DNA of 64,000 nt from Escarpia spicata (taxonomy: Eukaryota; Annelida; Polychaeta; Sabellida; Siboglinidae): the NCBI GenBank assembly GCA_963995525.1, contig OZ023217.1, positions 28,769,819-28,833,818 on the forward strand, written 5' to 3'. The stretch's first letter is position 1, and the number at the start of each line of letters is the position of its first letter. This document shows, piece after piece, positions 60,501 through 64,000 of the stretch. The position numbers and the translations under genes were made by a program. Under the pieces are notes generated by a model. The model was given only the letters and a program-made list of their open reading frames with translations. It did not search any database and was not told where the DNA came from.

Positions 60501-63500
60501 AATTTGTTTTTGTAACATTTAGTTTCAAATATCATGTAATTTGTCTTTGTAACATTTAGTGACAACCTACCGGTATTTACAGCAAACCATACATAAAGCT
60601 TGTCTAACTCAGCATTTGTCTTCTGGATAAGTTCATCTAAATCACAATCACAACGAATGTTGTAGCATTATGTTTCCTCTTGTAGGTAAGCGCAAACTCG
60701 AATGCATCCCATGTAAAATGCGAATGCAATCACTTGACACCATTTGCGGCTAGCTCAACAGCAGCACACAGCTCAAACACTACAAATGCCTCAAATACGG
60801 CAAATGCAACAAATATTGCAAATACTGCAAATGCATCAAATACTACCGAGGCATCCAGTACAACAGAGTCTGTGTCATACCCTCAGAAGACAGTGCTGAG
60901 TGCCTTGCTAGTCACCTGGTTTCTTTATGTAATCACACTCGTATTTGCCTGGCATAAAGATAAGGAAGACTCAATAAAGGTAAGGACTGCATTGGTTATT
61001 ACCCTAACTAGCTACAGTGCCAATCACCCAGATGGGGTTAGATAGTAGATATATACATATGCAGAAGACAGTTTCCCAAAGTATTCTTACTAATATTTGT
61101 TATGACGTAAATTTGAGCAGTTTTTCACAAATGCAAGTTACATGAACTATACCCAACTGATTGGTGGCTGGACAATGTAGCTTCGAACAATTGCAGAAAA
61201 TATACGTAACAGTGTGACCAATTGATGAACATCCATCTAACGTCCAATACGAACCCTAAAACCGGTAATAACCCTTAACCAACGGGACATTTTGACAACA
61301 CACGGGCATTACGTTTCTTCTTGCTAGTAGTGGTTTGAACCAATACAAAACACTATGTGATTTTGGAATTTGAAAACTATGAGACAACCTCTTAGTCGTG
61401 TATATCTGTGTGCGCAGGCTTGCTTGACAGTGCTGCCTGACAACAAGAGGTGTGCACGTAATCCCTACCTAGTGAGTGTGATGACAGGCTGGCGCTACAA
61501 CGCAGGCACTCGAGCCACTGTCTACATGTACCTCAACGGCATCGCTGGCGGCAGTGTGAGGCGAGTGTTGAGTGACGTAACGAGGCCTCTGTTTGAGGCT
61601 GGTGGGGAGGACTGGTTCCTGCTGGCGACACGCAGGGACCTGGGAGATCTACAGAGTCTCCAAGTGTGGCACGTTGGCTCCAGGTCCAGCCGGCCTGACT
61701 GGTGAGTCACACACTCGTATGTATTCACAACCAGACATTTCATCAAAAAGATCAAAGCTTGCAATGGCGATAACTGATTCCCTTGGTGTATTGCTCCATG
61801 GTGGGTGTAAGTCAGTATCGAGAAGAGTGTTTACCTGTAAGGAGACTTTCGCTCTTCTTCTCAACATGGTGTCATCAGTACAACTGGCATTCTGATCACA
61901 TGGTGTCATTCTATACATGTGGAAGCTCGTAGTTCCATTTGTTTATTGCAGCTTCTGGGTGTAAAAAACACAGACAGCGATCAACTGAGGTGAGGGGAAC
62001 TACAAGCTTACATACATATATATATCAATAGTTCCCACATATACAATGATTCTTCTTCTGCTCATCAGAACGAAAGGCAAGCTGTATATATATTCCCATA
62101 CGTCACTGAGTTGGTACTTAATTTATGTTAAATGTTGTGAGTTTTGTCTCTCTTACCAGAGACTGACTTCTATTCATCTCCTACACCTATTGCTTCCCTG
62201 TTGATAATTTTCACTGATCAAAGTACAATGTCATTGTAGGTTTGTGAACCAGATCAGCGTGTACAGTCTGAGGACACGCCATATATGGCACTTCATATGT
62301 GATGACTGGATCGCAGCAAGTGGTCGGGGCGAGGCTGTCAAACCAAAGACTCTGCCAGCTGATGACGTGAACGCTGACAGAGACTACGTGTTCTGGTATC
62401 GACTGTTTGTCAACCTCGTCCAGTGTAGTCGCGAGTCCCACCTCTGTCTGAGTGTCCTCAGTCGCCAGCCGTATAACCCGTTCACCCGCATGCAACGTGT
62501 CACCTCCTACATGACATTCCTCTATTCTGCCATGCTCTCCAACTTGCTGTGGTACCACATGGGGGCGTCTGTCCCCATTGTAAGCTACCCCGCCATTATC
62601 GGTATCATAGATGTCATTTTGTGCTCTGCCTTTGTTGCGTTCATTACCATGATCTTCCGTAGAGTGGAGATGCCGCAACCAAAGCACGACCCTCAGACCA
62701 TGCCAGCTCCAGTCTATGGCATCATGCTGAATGAACGCATGGCAAAGATTGGAACGACCTTCCACAGCCAAGAGGAGGTGTTTTACGACATCGCTGATGA
62801 CTGGGCTGATGAACCAGACATACCGTATGCATCGAAACTCTCGCTCAACCTCAATGCTGATGGTGTGTACGACTCAAAGACACAACTGATGATTGGTGAG
62901 GAGATACAGGCTGCAGAGTCAGGGGATCTTGGCAAGGTGTTGCTGCAGCAGCGGATGGCAAGACTCAGTCAGGCTGGTGATCATTCTGTCACATTTGGAG
63001 GAGAAACTAAGGAAATGAAGTAAGCATGCCATTCCATGTTAGTAGCATTGTAGAGAAGTTTATATGGTGCAAGGCCTACAGTTGAAACAAACATTGGAGA
63101 TATAGGGCTTTCTTGGATACTGCACCAACTCTTTGGAATTGGAATATTTGCTGCCATTTAAAAAGTTATCTTTTTTACCATGCTTACTCCTTAGATCCTT
63201 GACACTCTCTTCCATCTGTTTACATCAACATTGAATACTTATTGTCAGATTGCTTTTGTTTTCACGTGTCTCTGCTCTCATATTTCTGAGGGTTTATCAG
63301 ACATGGTAGAAGTTTTCTTATAAGTTTTATTATAATAAACAGCAAGACATTTATTTTTAAGGAGACATATACAAATTATTAGGCTTCTTTAAAAGCATGC
63401 TGAAAAGCACAGTTTACTGTAAACAAAACACAAATATGTACATCATATGTAAGATGCGGTTGACCAAAAGTTTCACTTTGCTTGCTCATGATCACTGTTT

Positions 63501-63973
63501 ATAGCAGGCAGAACATTTATTTTAAAAACTGAAATTCTTATTTTAAATATTTGTGTTTCTTTAATAATAAACATGCAATTTCAACATGATATATTTTATA
63601 TGTTGGTAATTAGTTTTATTTATTGTGATTTTTGGAACAGAAGTTTAAAAAAAAGAATCTGGAAGTAACTAAACTGCAACTTCTCCATTGTTTTGAAGAA
63701 ATAGTTACCTGCTGTAAATGTCAAGACACATCATAATGGTGTCCCACTTGGTTTCTGTTTAGTCGCACCAACATTGCCCGGATGCTTCTAGACAGACGAG
63801 CCACCGTGCTTGATCCCAGCAATAGCAATCAGGTGGGTAACTCTTGCATTTGGTTTATTGCACACGTGTTCAATGTAATATGCTCTATACCAATACATAT
63901 ACCAGATTTTGCTTATTATCTTGTCTGATTATTTATGCTACTCTGCCACCATCAGGCTGTGCAGTTTGCAAAG
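36458..63973 (+). CDS. polycystin-1-like receptor, partial (17-18 exons)
   Basis: The exons listed below join into about 1,210 residues. In order they give the REJ region (36458 to about 49182), a GAIN-like region, a GPS autocleavage motif whose Cys are CLYWN...GC in one exon and CEC in the next, a linker, TM1, PLAT, TM2 and TM3. This order is that of the polycystin-1/PKD1-like/REJ family, large membrane receptors that pair with PKD2-type cation channels in cilia or on sperm and egg surfaces. The PKD1-type LRR, WSC and Ig-like PKD repeats were not found, and the gene's start may be a REJ-only form or lie upstream. TM4-TM11 and the C-terminal coiled coil would be to the right of the window. 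Exact orthology (PKD1, PKD1L1-3, PKDREJ) cannot be settled here. Confidence 0.92.
37277..37349 (+). CDS. polycystin-like exon b (REJ, Cys-rich)
   Basis: Acceptor TTACTTTCAG, donor GTAAGC. It encodes TDCRCEIRCNDGEKCGPTLD followed by VQI. A Cys cluster followed by a C-rich strand is usual at the start of REJ domains. Phases agree with exons a and c. Confidence 0.7.
37590..37655. repeat. (AT)n-rich microsatellite
   Basis: Runs of ATATAT with ACCAATATATATATA interruptions, within the intron between exons b and c. Confidence 0.9.
38051..38274 (+). CDS. polycystin-like exon c (REJ)
   Basis: Acceptor CTTATTACAG, donor ACAG|GTTTGC. It encodes LKAICTKCAVVNVTSLLYHW with SF, then ISVSWSSWDTLTIDLRNVVH. 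Cys pair, then LxYxWxF, is the recurrent REJ pattern. There are N-glycosylation sequons at NGT and NVT. Confidence 0.88.
38300..38474 (+). mobile_element. TA-type MITE, diverged
   Basis: It shares GGTGGTTGTATGACAGAGGT, GACTGTATAGGGAGGTTCCG and ATTTCCTAT with the MITEs at 42300-42480 and 49186-49368. End near CTGTA matches a TA-flanked Tc1/mariner-type end. The left boundary is unclear. Confidence 0.55.
38691..38879 (+). CDS. polycystin-like exon d (REJ)
   Basis: Acceptor TGTTTTTGCAG, donor CACTCAG|GTAGGT. It encodes KCRCIWGQAHYSLNP, GGCTVTLVDTAFSVTCSDL and LPLTYKFYLVS, the CxVx...F.V.C....PL.Y.F pattern of REJ domains. Phase 1 in and out. Confidence 0.9.
39426..39571 (+). CDS. polycystin-like exon e (REJ)
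   Basis: Acceptor TTGTCCAG, donor AAG|GTGGGC. It encodes LPVGLSGNHFMHTIRIYVTG followed by AGVETMVDVHIK, the Ig-like strand pattern (LPxG...N..I.V.V.D..G) of REJ. It leaves in phase 0. The following intron was enlarged by a LINE at 39650. Confidence 0.9.
39650..41945 (+). mobile_element. L2/Rex1-like LINE, 5'-truncated (copy 2), intronic
   Basis: The frame 39846-40592 encodes RT blocks AHKASGPDGMKNKVLKTCVA, VPLTWKTSMIIPVPKKPSAS, FRPVALTSTLAKCMEKIVLS, DPLQFAYKARRGVEDASLLL, LFIDFSRAFNTIEP, then stops at TAG within GAP-stop-GCVLSP. The catalytic box is degenerate (FANDKA in place of FADDT). The C-terminal PTHPLFGQ...SFIPTAVSILSCK ends at 41313. The tail TATTGTATTGTATTGTAC at 41925-41942 marks the 3' end. 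Same family and orientation-independent match to 8665-9945. Confidence 0.95.
42127..42229 (+). CDS. polycystin-like exon f
   Basis: Acceptor GTTGTCATGCAG, donor GAGG|GTAATG. It encodes SEKVSLDDAAMTQSRAVPSL and LKEHLAQGDMEG; the LxxxLxxGD ending is common in the helical part after REJ strands of polycystins. Phase 0 in, 1 out. Confidence 0.85.
42300..42482 (+). mobile_element. TA-type MITE in intron f
   Basis: Left end TAGTTGAACCTCACTATTAAG and right end ATAGCAAGGTTCGACTTA are near inverted repeats; the inside shares TTTCCTATACTTATGGAAAT with the 49186 copy. It is 55 bases downstream of exon f's donor. Confidence 0.8.
42602..42850 (-). repeat. SINE copy, head truncated
   Basis: It is the reverse complement of the 2108-2456 family: AAGTTCTTATATAGCGCAGT at the tail side and AGGTTCGACACCGCAGTACA...GGATTCGAACCC near the head. 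The tRNA-like head after the B box is missing; LINE sequence begins at once. Confidence 0.88.
42850..43130 (+). mobile_element. CR1/jockey-group LINE, C-terminal fragment
   Basis: Plus-strand frames (one shift) give QLQSADSDLLFIPIF, NAGTRAFSVAAPT and LWNLLPVGVKSVRNI, homologous to the 3957-3730 fragment in reverse orientation. It abuts the truncated SINE directly. Confidence 0.8.
43270..43319 (+). repeat. 50-base copy of LINE sequence
   Basis: TACATTCTAAGGAAATTGAG continuing through GCCAAGAAATCTTGGAAATG and GTGTATAGGA is identical to about 40957-41006 of the intronic LINE. It shares the 15-base deletion that distinguishes that copy from the 8665-9945 copy. Confidence 0.85.
43369..43442 (+). 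CDS. polycystin-like exon g
   Basis: Acceptor AATTATTGTAG. It encodes VWKLITRATAAVQDTLHDDT and TRQQ, a helix-like stretch. The donor needed for phase 0 is weak (CAA|GTTGGT); a second candidate, TTG|GTGGCT at 43447, would not fit the next exon. Exact 3' end is therefore less sure. Confidence 0.7.
43443..44885. other. intron, no gene seen
   Basis: Only AT-rich intronic DNA; the stretch GAGGTGGGGCGGCAGGTATC near 43626 resembles GGTGGGGCGGCCATTTACC near 23070, an unnamed short repeat. Confidence 0.5.
44886..45055 (+). repeat. 47-base minisatellite, about four copies
   Basis: GTATATGAATGACTGTACAT plus ATTGGTTGAGTGTTAATTGG and AACTGTA repeats four times with small deletions. The last partial unit ends in TTGAGTGTAG, which is the splice acceptor of exon h. 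Confidence 0.92.
45060..45185 (+). CDS. polycystin-like exon h
   Basis: Acceptor GAGTGTAG supplied by the minisatellite, donor AAG|GTACAC. Forty-two codons encode RYNDLLLEVANFHTTNVEGL, GEKAALMERVISLTPDITTH. LxxRVxxLTPDI is typical of the helical segment in REJ-to-GAIN regions. Phase 0 both ends. Confidence 0.88.
45724..45842 (+). CDS. polycystin-like exon i
   Basis: Acceptor TCTGTCACCTAG, donor CCTG|GTGACT. It encodes ATVVDVFGDMTTELLLLSRD, ILKHGNTSLLDRDIFEHTT. Phase 0 in, 2 out. Overlapping frames on other strands are shadows. Confidence 0.85.
45864..46211 (-). pseudogene. HIRAN-domain ORF inside a polycystin intron
   Basis: Opposite to the host gene, an intronless frame begins at ATG 46211, meets TAA at 46193-46191, and then runs open to 45864. 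It encodes RGFHVYKHYWDPKIGEKVQC, EENNKYNKHAVALMKDETIV and GHVPAEHRKIF, the pattern of stand-alone HIRAN-type domains (GxHxY...N..D..AV.V.....VGH.P), which bind DNA 3' ends in HLTF and RAD5. Such short HIRAN proteins are multi-copy in marine invertebrates, presumably mobile-element borne (inference). The stop after six codons suggests a dead copy. Confidence 0.75.
46803..46998. repeat. ~196-base palindrome in intron i
   Basis: Arms of about 90 bases (46803-46896 and 46913-46998) match as reverse complements with roughly eight differences: ACATGCGTTACAAGTAGGAA, TTATCACAGAGTAGGA, TGTTGGTTTTC and their complements. The loop is about 15 bases. The open frame at 46973-47182 begins in the right arm and has no known domain. 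Confidence 0.9.
47243..47324 (+). CDS. polycystin-like exon j
   Basis: Acceptor TGTCCTACAG, donor CAACAG|GTACTT. It encodes AVMRAVVNTMHHTQKASAGD and FTGSQQQ. Phase 2 in, 0 out, consistent with exons i and k. Confidence 0.82.
47631..48004. repeat. CA-rich minisatellite with CACACACCG core
   Basis: About 370 bases built from ACACAC with regular CCGCACACACACA insertions of 10-16 bases. All six frames are open through it and give His-Thr or Cys-Val repeats; none is a gene. Confidence 0.95.
48079..48725 (-). mobile_element. 647-base piggyBac-like element, non-autonomous
   Basis: TTAA flanks each side (48075-48078, 48726-48729) and the ends CCATTTCAGTACTACAG and CTGTCATACTGAAATGG are inverted repeats. 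TTAA target and CC start are hallmarks of piggyBac. On the minus strand an ATG at about 48455 opens a short acidic frame (MADSTTSTSDLPLYVLDRLF, DSFSKESLSDVDDRHNND), plausible as the acidic N-terminus of the lost transposase. Confidence 0.88.
48925..49182 (+). CDS. polycystin-like exon k
   Basis: Acceptor TTATGTTTCAG, donor ATACAG|GTACAG. Eighty-six codons encode RCDISEKIVLLVDRLSSALL, ASPLLVSTSHLTLRLLKERL and SVFQLPRLTSL. This is the conserved stretch before the GAIN subdomain of polycystins. Phase 0 both ends. The donor overlaps a MITE. Confidence 0.92.
49186..49368 (+). mobile_element. 183-base TA-type MITE at a splice donor
   Basis: The left end CAGTGGCAACCCGCTATAA and right end GAGATTGAACTG are imperfect inverted repeats. 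TA duplications are 49184-49185 and 49369-49370. The left TA is part of exon k's donor GTACAG; bases 4-6 of that donor are the first bases of the MITE. Confidence 0.88.
49371..50061. other. intron, no gene seen
   Basis: A C/T-rich stretch at about 49545-49690 is the only notable composition; short frames there lack domains. Confidence 0.5.
50062..50212 (+). CDS. polycystin-like exon l
   Basis: Acceptor TTGGCTGCAG. It encodes LLHWSNSPYSWSEIPAGVGS, DVVDLTVLNHAGEPLSLSSL, KDPVQFEWS; the SDVVxLxxL...LSxLxxPVxF pattern is that of the N-terminal GAIN part in PKD1 proteins. The 3' end is uncertain: ACCA|GTGACG at 50212 gives the phase 1 that the next exon needs, while GCT|GTAACA at 50256 would be phase 0 and would require an unseen exon. 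Confidence 0.8.
50391..51110. mobile_element. 720-base element with AAGTAC-rich ends and 14-base flanks
   Basis: GCTCTGCACTGATG occurs exactly at 50377-50390 and at 51111-51124. Inside both ends are inverted runs of words such as AAGTACTTTTACTTG and TACTTTACTCAA, giving extended subterminal inverted repeats. The central 0.4 kb has no protein similarity. A duplication of 14 bases is longer than the 8 usual for hAT elements. Class unknown. Confidence 0.7.
51779..53273. mobile_element. 1.5-kb foldback element with tRNA-like heads in both arms
   Basis: The arms 51779-52490 and about 52570-53273 are reverse complements at about 95% by eye, separated by a loop of about 80 bases. Each outer end is the palindrome GTGACGTCAC. 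Each arm holds a tRNA-like stretch: TAGCCCAGTGGGTAGGCGC and GGTTCAATCC (52218-52300 on plus; 52850-52765 on minus). The stretch cannot form an acceptor stem so is not a functional tRNA. It lies in the intron after exon l. Confidence 0.88.
53659..54227 (+). CDS. polycystin-like exon m: GAIN-like region and first half of GPS
   Basis: Acceptor TTGTGTTTCAG, donor TGCTGG|GTAAGT; 569 bases, phase 1 in, 0 out. It encodes ANQLVGRFTVQ, VGKTYRVHFFCEPT, the conserved DMDRTLYFGF-like DAMDRTLYFGFLSD and VPYTVTVTATILDCLYWNKR. It ends WKNDGCW. The Cys at 54177 and the GC at 54219-54224 are the first two GPS cysteines; the rest is in the next exon. Confidence 0.95.
54646..56893 (-). mobile_element. composite LINE-like repeat, copy 2
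   Basis: It is the reverse complement of the composite at 25235-31512 but has no XPG-like insertion. ATTTTT flanks it at 54640-54645 and 56894-56899. On the minus strand 56012-55791 encodes RT blocks YCAFIDYNKAFDLVDRSSLW and KIISCGINGIVLKVVYNMYK, a portion deleted from copy 1. The empty site TAAAAT is at 55291-55296. Confidence 0.85.
57075..57366 (-). repeat. SINE copy with tRNA-like head
   Basis: Reverse complement of the 2108-2456 family over its length, including the head (GGAACCCGGGTTCTCTTGAT, GATGCTCTAGCCACAGTGCC on the plus strand at 57310-57360). Confidence 0.9.
57720..58115 (-). mobile_element. jockey/CR1-group LINE, C-terminal fragment
   Basis: Minus-strand frames give LPYFIYCAEIWGNSYSTNVE, then after a gap SRLFYNLNILKVPDIVALRI, FKAYHNQLPKN and SVKLWNSL, the conserved C-terminal region after RT in such LINEs. 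Confidence 0.85.
58116..58740. other. unclassified intronic DNA
   Basis: Minus-strand frames at 58610-58350 read as if once coding (NNMAAYILRNEDADDRSSDI) with several stops; I recognise no family. Confidence 0.35.
58745..59960 (+). mobile_element. jockey-group LINE, RT fragment
   Basis: Plus-strand frames give MKHFEEHHILTDHQHVFQAK, TETQLIKTIHAISKFLD, AILDFTKA, then GVPQGTVLGPLLFLLYINVL, EEWQNTWLVKFNPSKC and SVESHCYLGIQI. Stops and shifts between them show decay; the YADD box is deleted or altered (FLLMMYS at its place). Confidence 0.9.
60395..60665 (-). mobile_element. LINE RT fragment next to the GPS exon
   Basis: The minus strand encodes IQKTNAELDKLYVWFAVN, SLNVTKTNYMIFE and, after a 39-base direct duplication with a frame change, KVKINEEEI...VAKLLGILIDD, which is the post-YADD region (KTNYMIF ... 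KFLGVIID). Its end lies about 20 bases from the splice acceptor of the GPS exon. Confidence 0.82.
60686..60979 (+). CDS. polycystin-like exon n: GPS cleavage site, Asn-rich linker, TM1
   Basis: Acceptor CTTGTAG, donor AAG|GTAAGG; 98 codons, phase 0 both ends. VSANSNASHVKCECNHLTPF completes the GPS; cleavage is expected between Leu (60734) and Thr (60737), leaving a new N-terminus TPFAAS. At 60776-60847 an Asn occurs at every third residue eight times in a row, with five NxS/T sequons. TM1 follows as SALLVTWFLYVITLVFAW, then basic HKDKEDSIK. Confidence 0.95.
61418..61701 (+). CDS. polycystin-like exon o: PLAT domain
   Basis: Acceptor TGTGCGCAG, donor GACTG|GTGAGT; phase 0 in, 2 out. It encodes YLVSVMTGWRYNAGTRATVY, FEAGGEDWFLLATRRDLGDL and LQVWHVGSRSSRPDW, the core of a PLAT/LH2 beta-sandwich, a cytosolic membrane- or protein-binding module between TM1 and TM2 of polycystin-1 proteins. 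Confidence 0.96.
62240..63019 (+). CDS. polycystin-like exon p: end of PLAT, TM2, TM3, loop
   Basis: Acceptor ATTGTAG, donor ATGAA|GTAAGC; 780 bases, phase 2 in and out. WFVNQISVYSLRTRHIWHFI closes PLAT; NPFTRMQRVTSYMTFLYSAM starts TM2, a conserved polycystin motif (FTRxQR); SYPAIIGIIDVILCSAFVAF is TM3. The last 110 residues are a charged cytosolic loop (DIADDWADEPDIPYASKLSL). The long minus-strand frame 62771-62211 is its shadow. Confidence 0.95.
63020..63762 (+). other. intron p
   Basis: GTAAGC to TTCTGTTTAG; AT-rich with nothing else recognised. Confidence 0.7.
63763..63832 (+). CDS. polycystin-like exon q
   Basis: Acceptor TTTCTGTTTAG, donor CAG|GTGGGT; phase 2 in, 0 out. It encodes RTNIARMLLDRRATVLDPSN, SNQ, a cytosolic loop segment. 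Confidence 0.85.
63956..63973 (+). CDS. possible microexon or start of last visible exon
   Basis: After CACCATCAG come six in-frame codons (AVQFAK) and a GT (GTACCA). The frame also stays open to the window end (VPFDIITCA), so this may be the start of a longer exon. Weak. Confidence 0.3.
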
Positions 63974-64000
63974 GTACCATTTGATATAATCACCTGTGCC

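Noticed and set aside
62211..62771. 186-residue minus-strand frame
   Set aside because: It is the shadow of polycystin-like exon p, which is clearly coding on the plus strand.

Overview
The window is invertebrate nuclear DNA, most likely from a marine animal. It is AT-rich, its genes are split by GT-AG introns, and most of the rest is interspersed repeats: several non-LTR retrotransposon (LINE) families, a tRNA-derived SINE family, cut-and-paste DNA transposons and small TA-flanked MITEs. The gene content (a receptor-type polycystin with REJ, GPS and PLAT modules, a Notch-type LNR exon, and SAP/SWIM/YqaJ, HIRAN and XPG-like mobile-element proteins) fits a mollusc, annelid, brachiopod, hemichordate, lancelet or similar animal. 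I cannot choose among these from the sequence.

Layout. 1-1829 (minus): three exons of a decayed SAP-SWIM-YqaJ gene with three in-frame stops, running off the left edge. 2.1-6.4 kb: SINE, Gypsy and LINE debris. 6.5-7.8 kb (plus): two exons that together encode one LNR (Lin-12/Notch repeat), possibly the 5' part of the large gene downstream or a separate secreted or membrane protein. 8.7-10.7 kb: two LINE fragments. 12.0-23.9 kb: a ~0.41-kb tandem pair, then a ~2.2-kb segment duplicated in tandem. The second copy (S2) was later hit by a 4.6-kb DNA transposon with unusual CTATAG-rich arrays and by a LINE; the first copy (S1) preserves both empty sites. 25.2-31.5 kb: a LINE-like composite repeat into which a 4.3-kb element with long terminal inverted repeats and an XPG/FEN1-like protein has inserted; its empty site survives in another composite copy at 54.6-56.9 kb. 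35.0-36.1 kb: an RTE-type LINE.

36.5 kb to the right edge (plus): the main gene, a polycystin-1-like receptor. I could place 17 exons whose phases join without conflict except at one uncertain donor. They encode about 1,210 residues: REJ region, GAIN-like region with a GPS cleavage motif split between two exons, an Asn-every-third-residue linker, TM1, PLAT domain, TM2-TM3 and the following cytosolic loop. The start of the gene and the remaining membrane segments lie outside the exons found. Its introns carry an L2-like LINE, a RTE-independent set of other LINE pieces, SINEs, MITEs, a piggyBac-like element, a HIRAN-domain ORF, a 1.5-kb foldback element, a 0.2-kb palindrome and a CA-rich minisatellite. 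In three places repeat DNA touches or supplies splice-site sequence.

Nothing here looks like an operon or a prokaryotic system. The most unusual material is mobile: the XPG-like element, the CTATAG-array element, and the SAP-SWIM-YqaJ gene.
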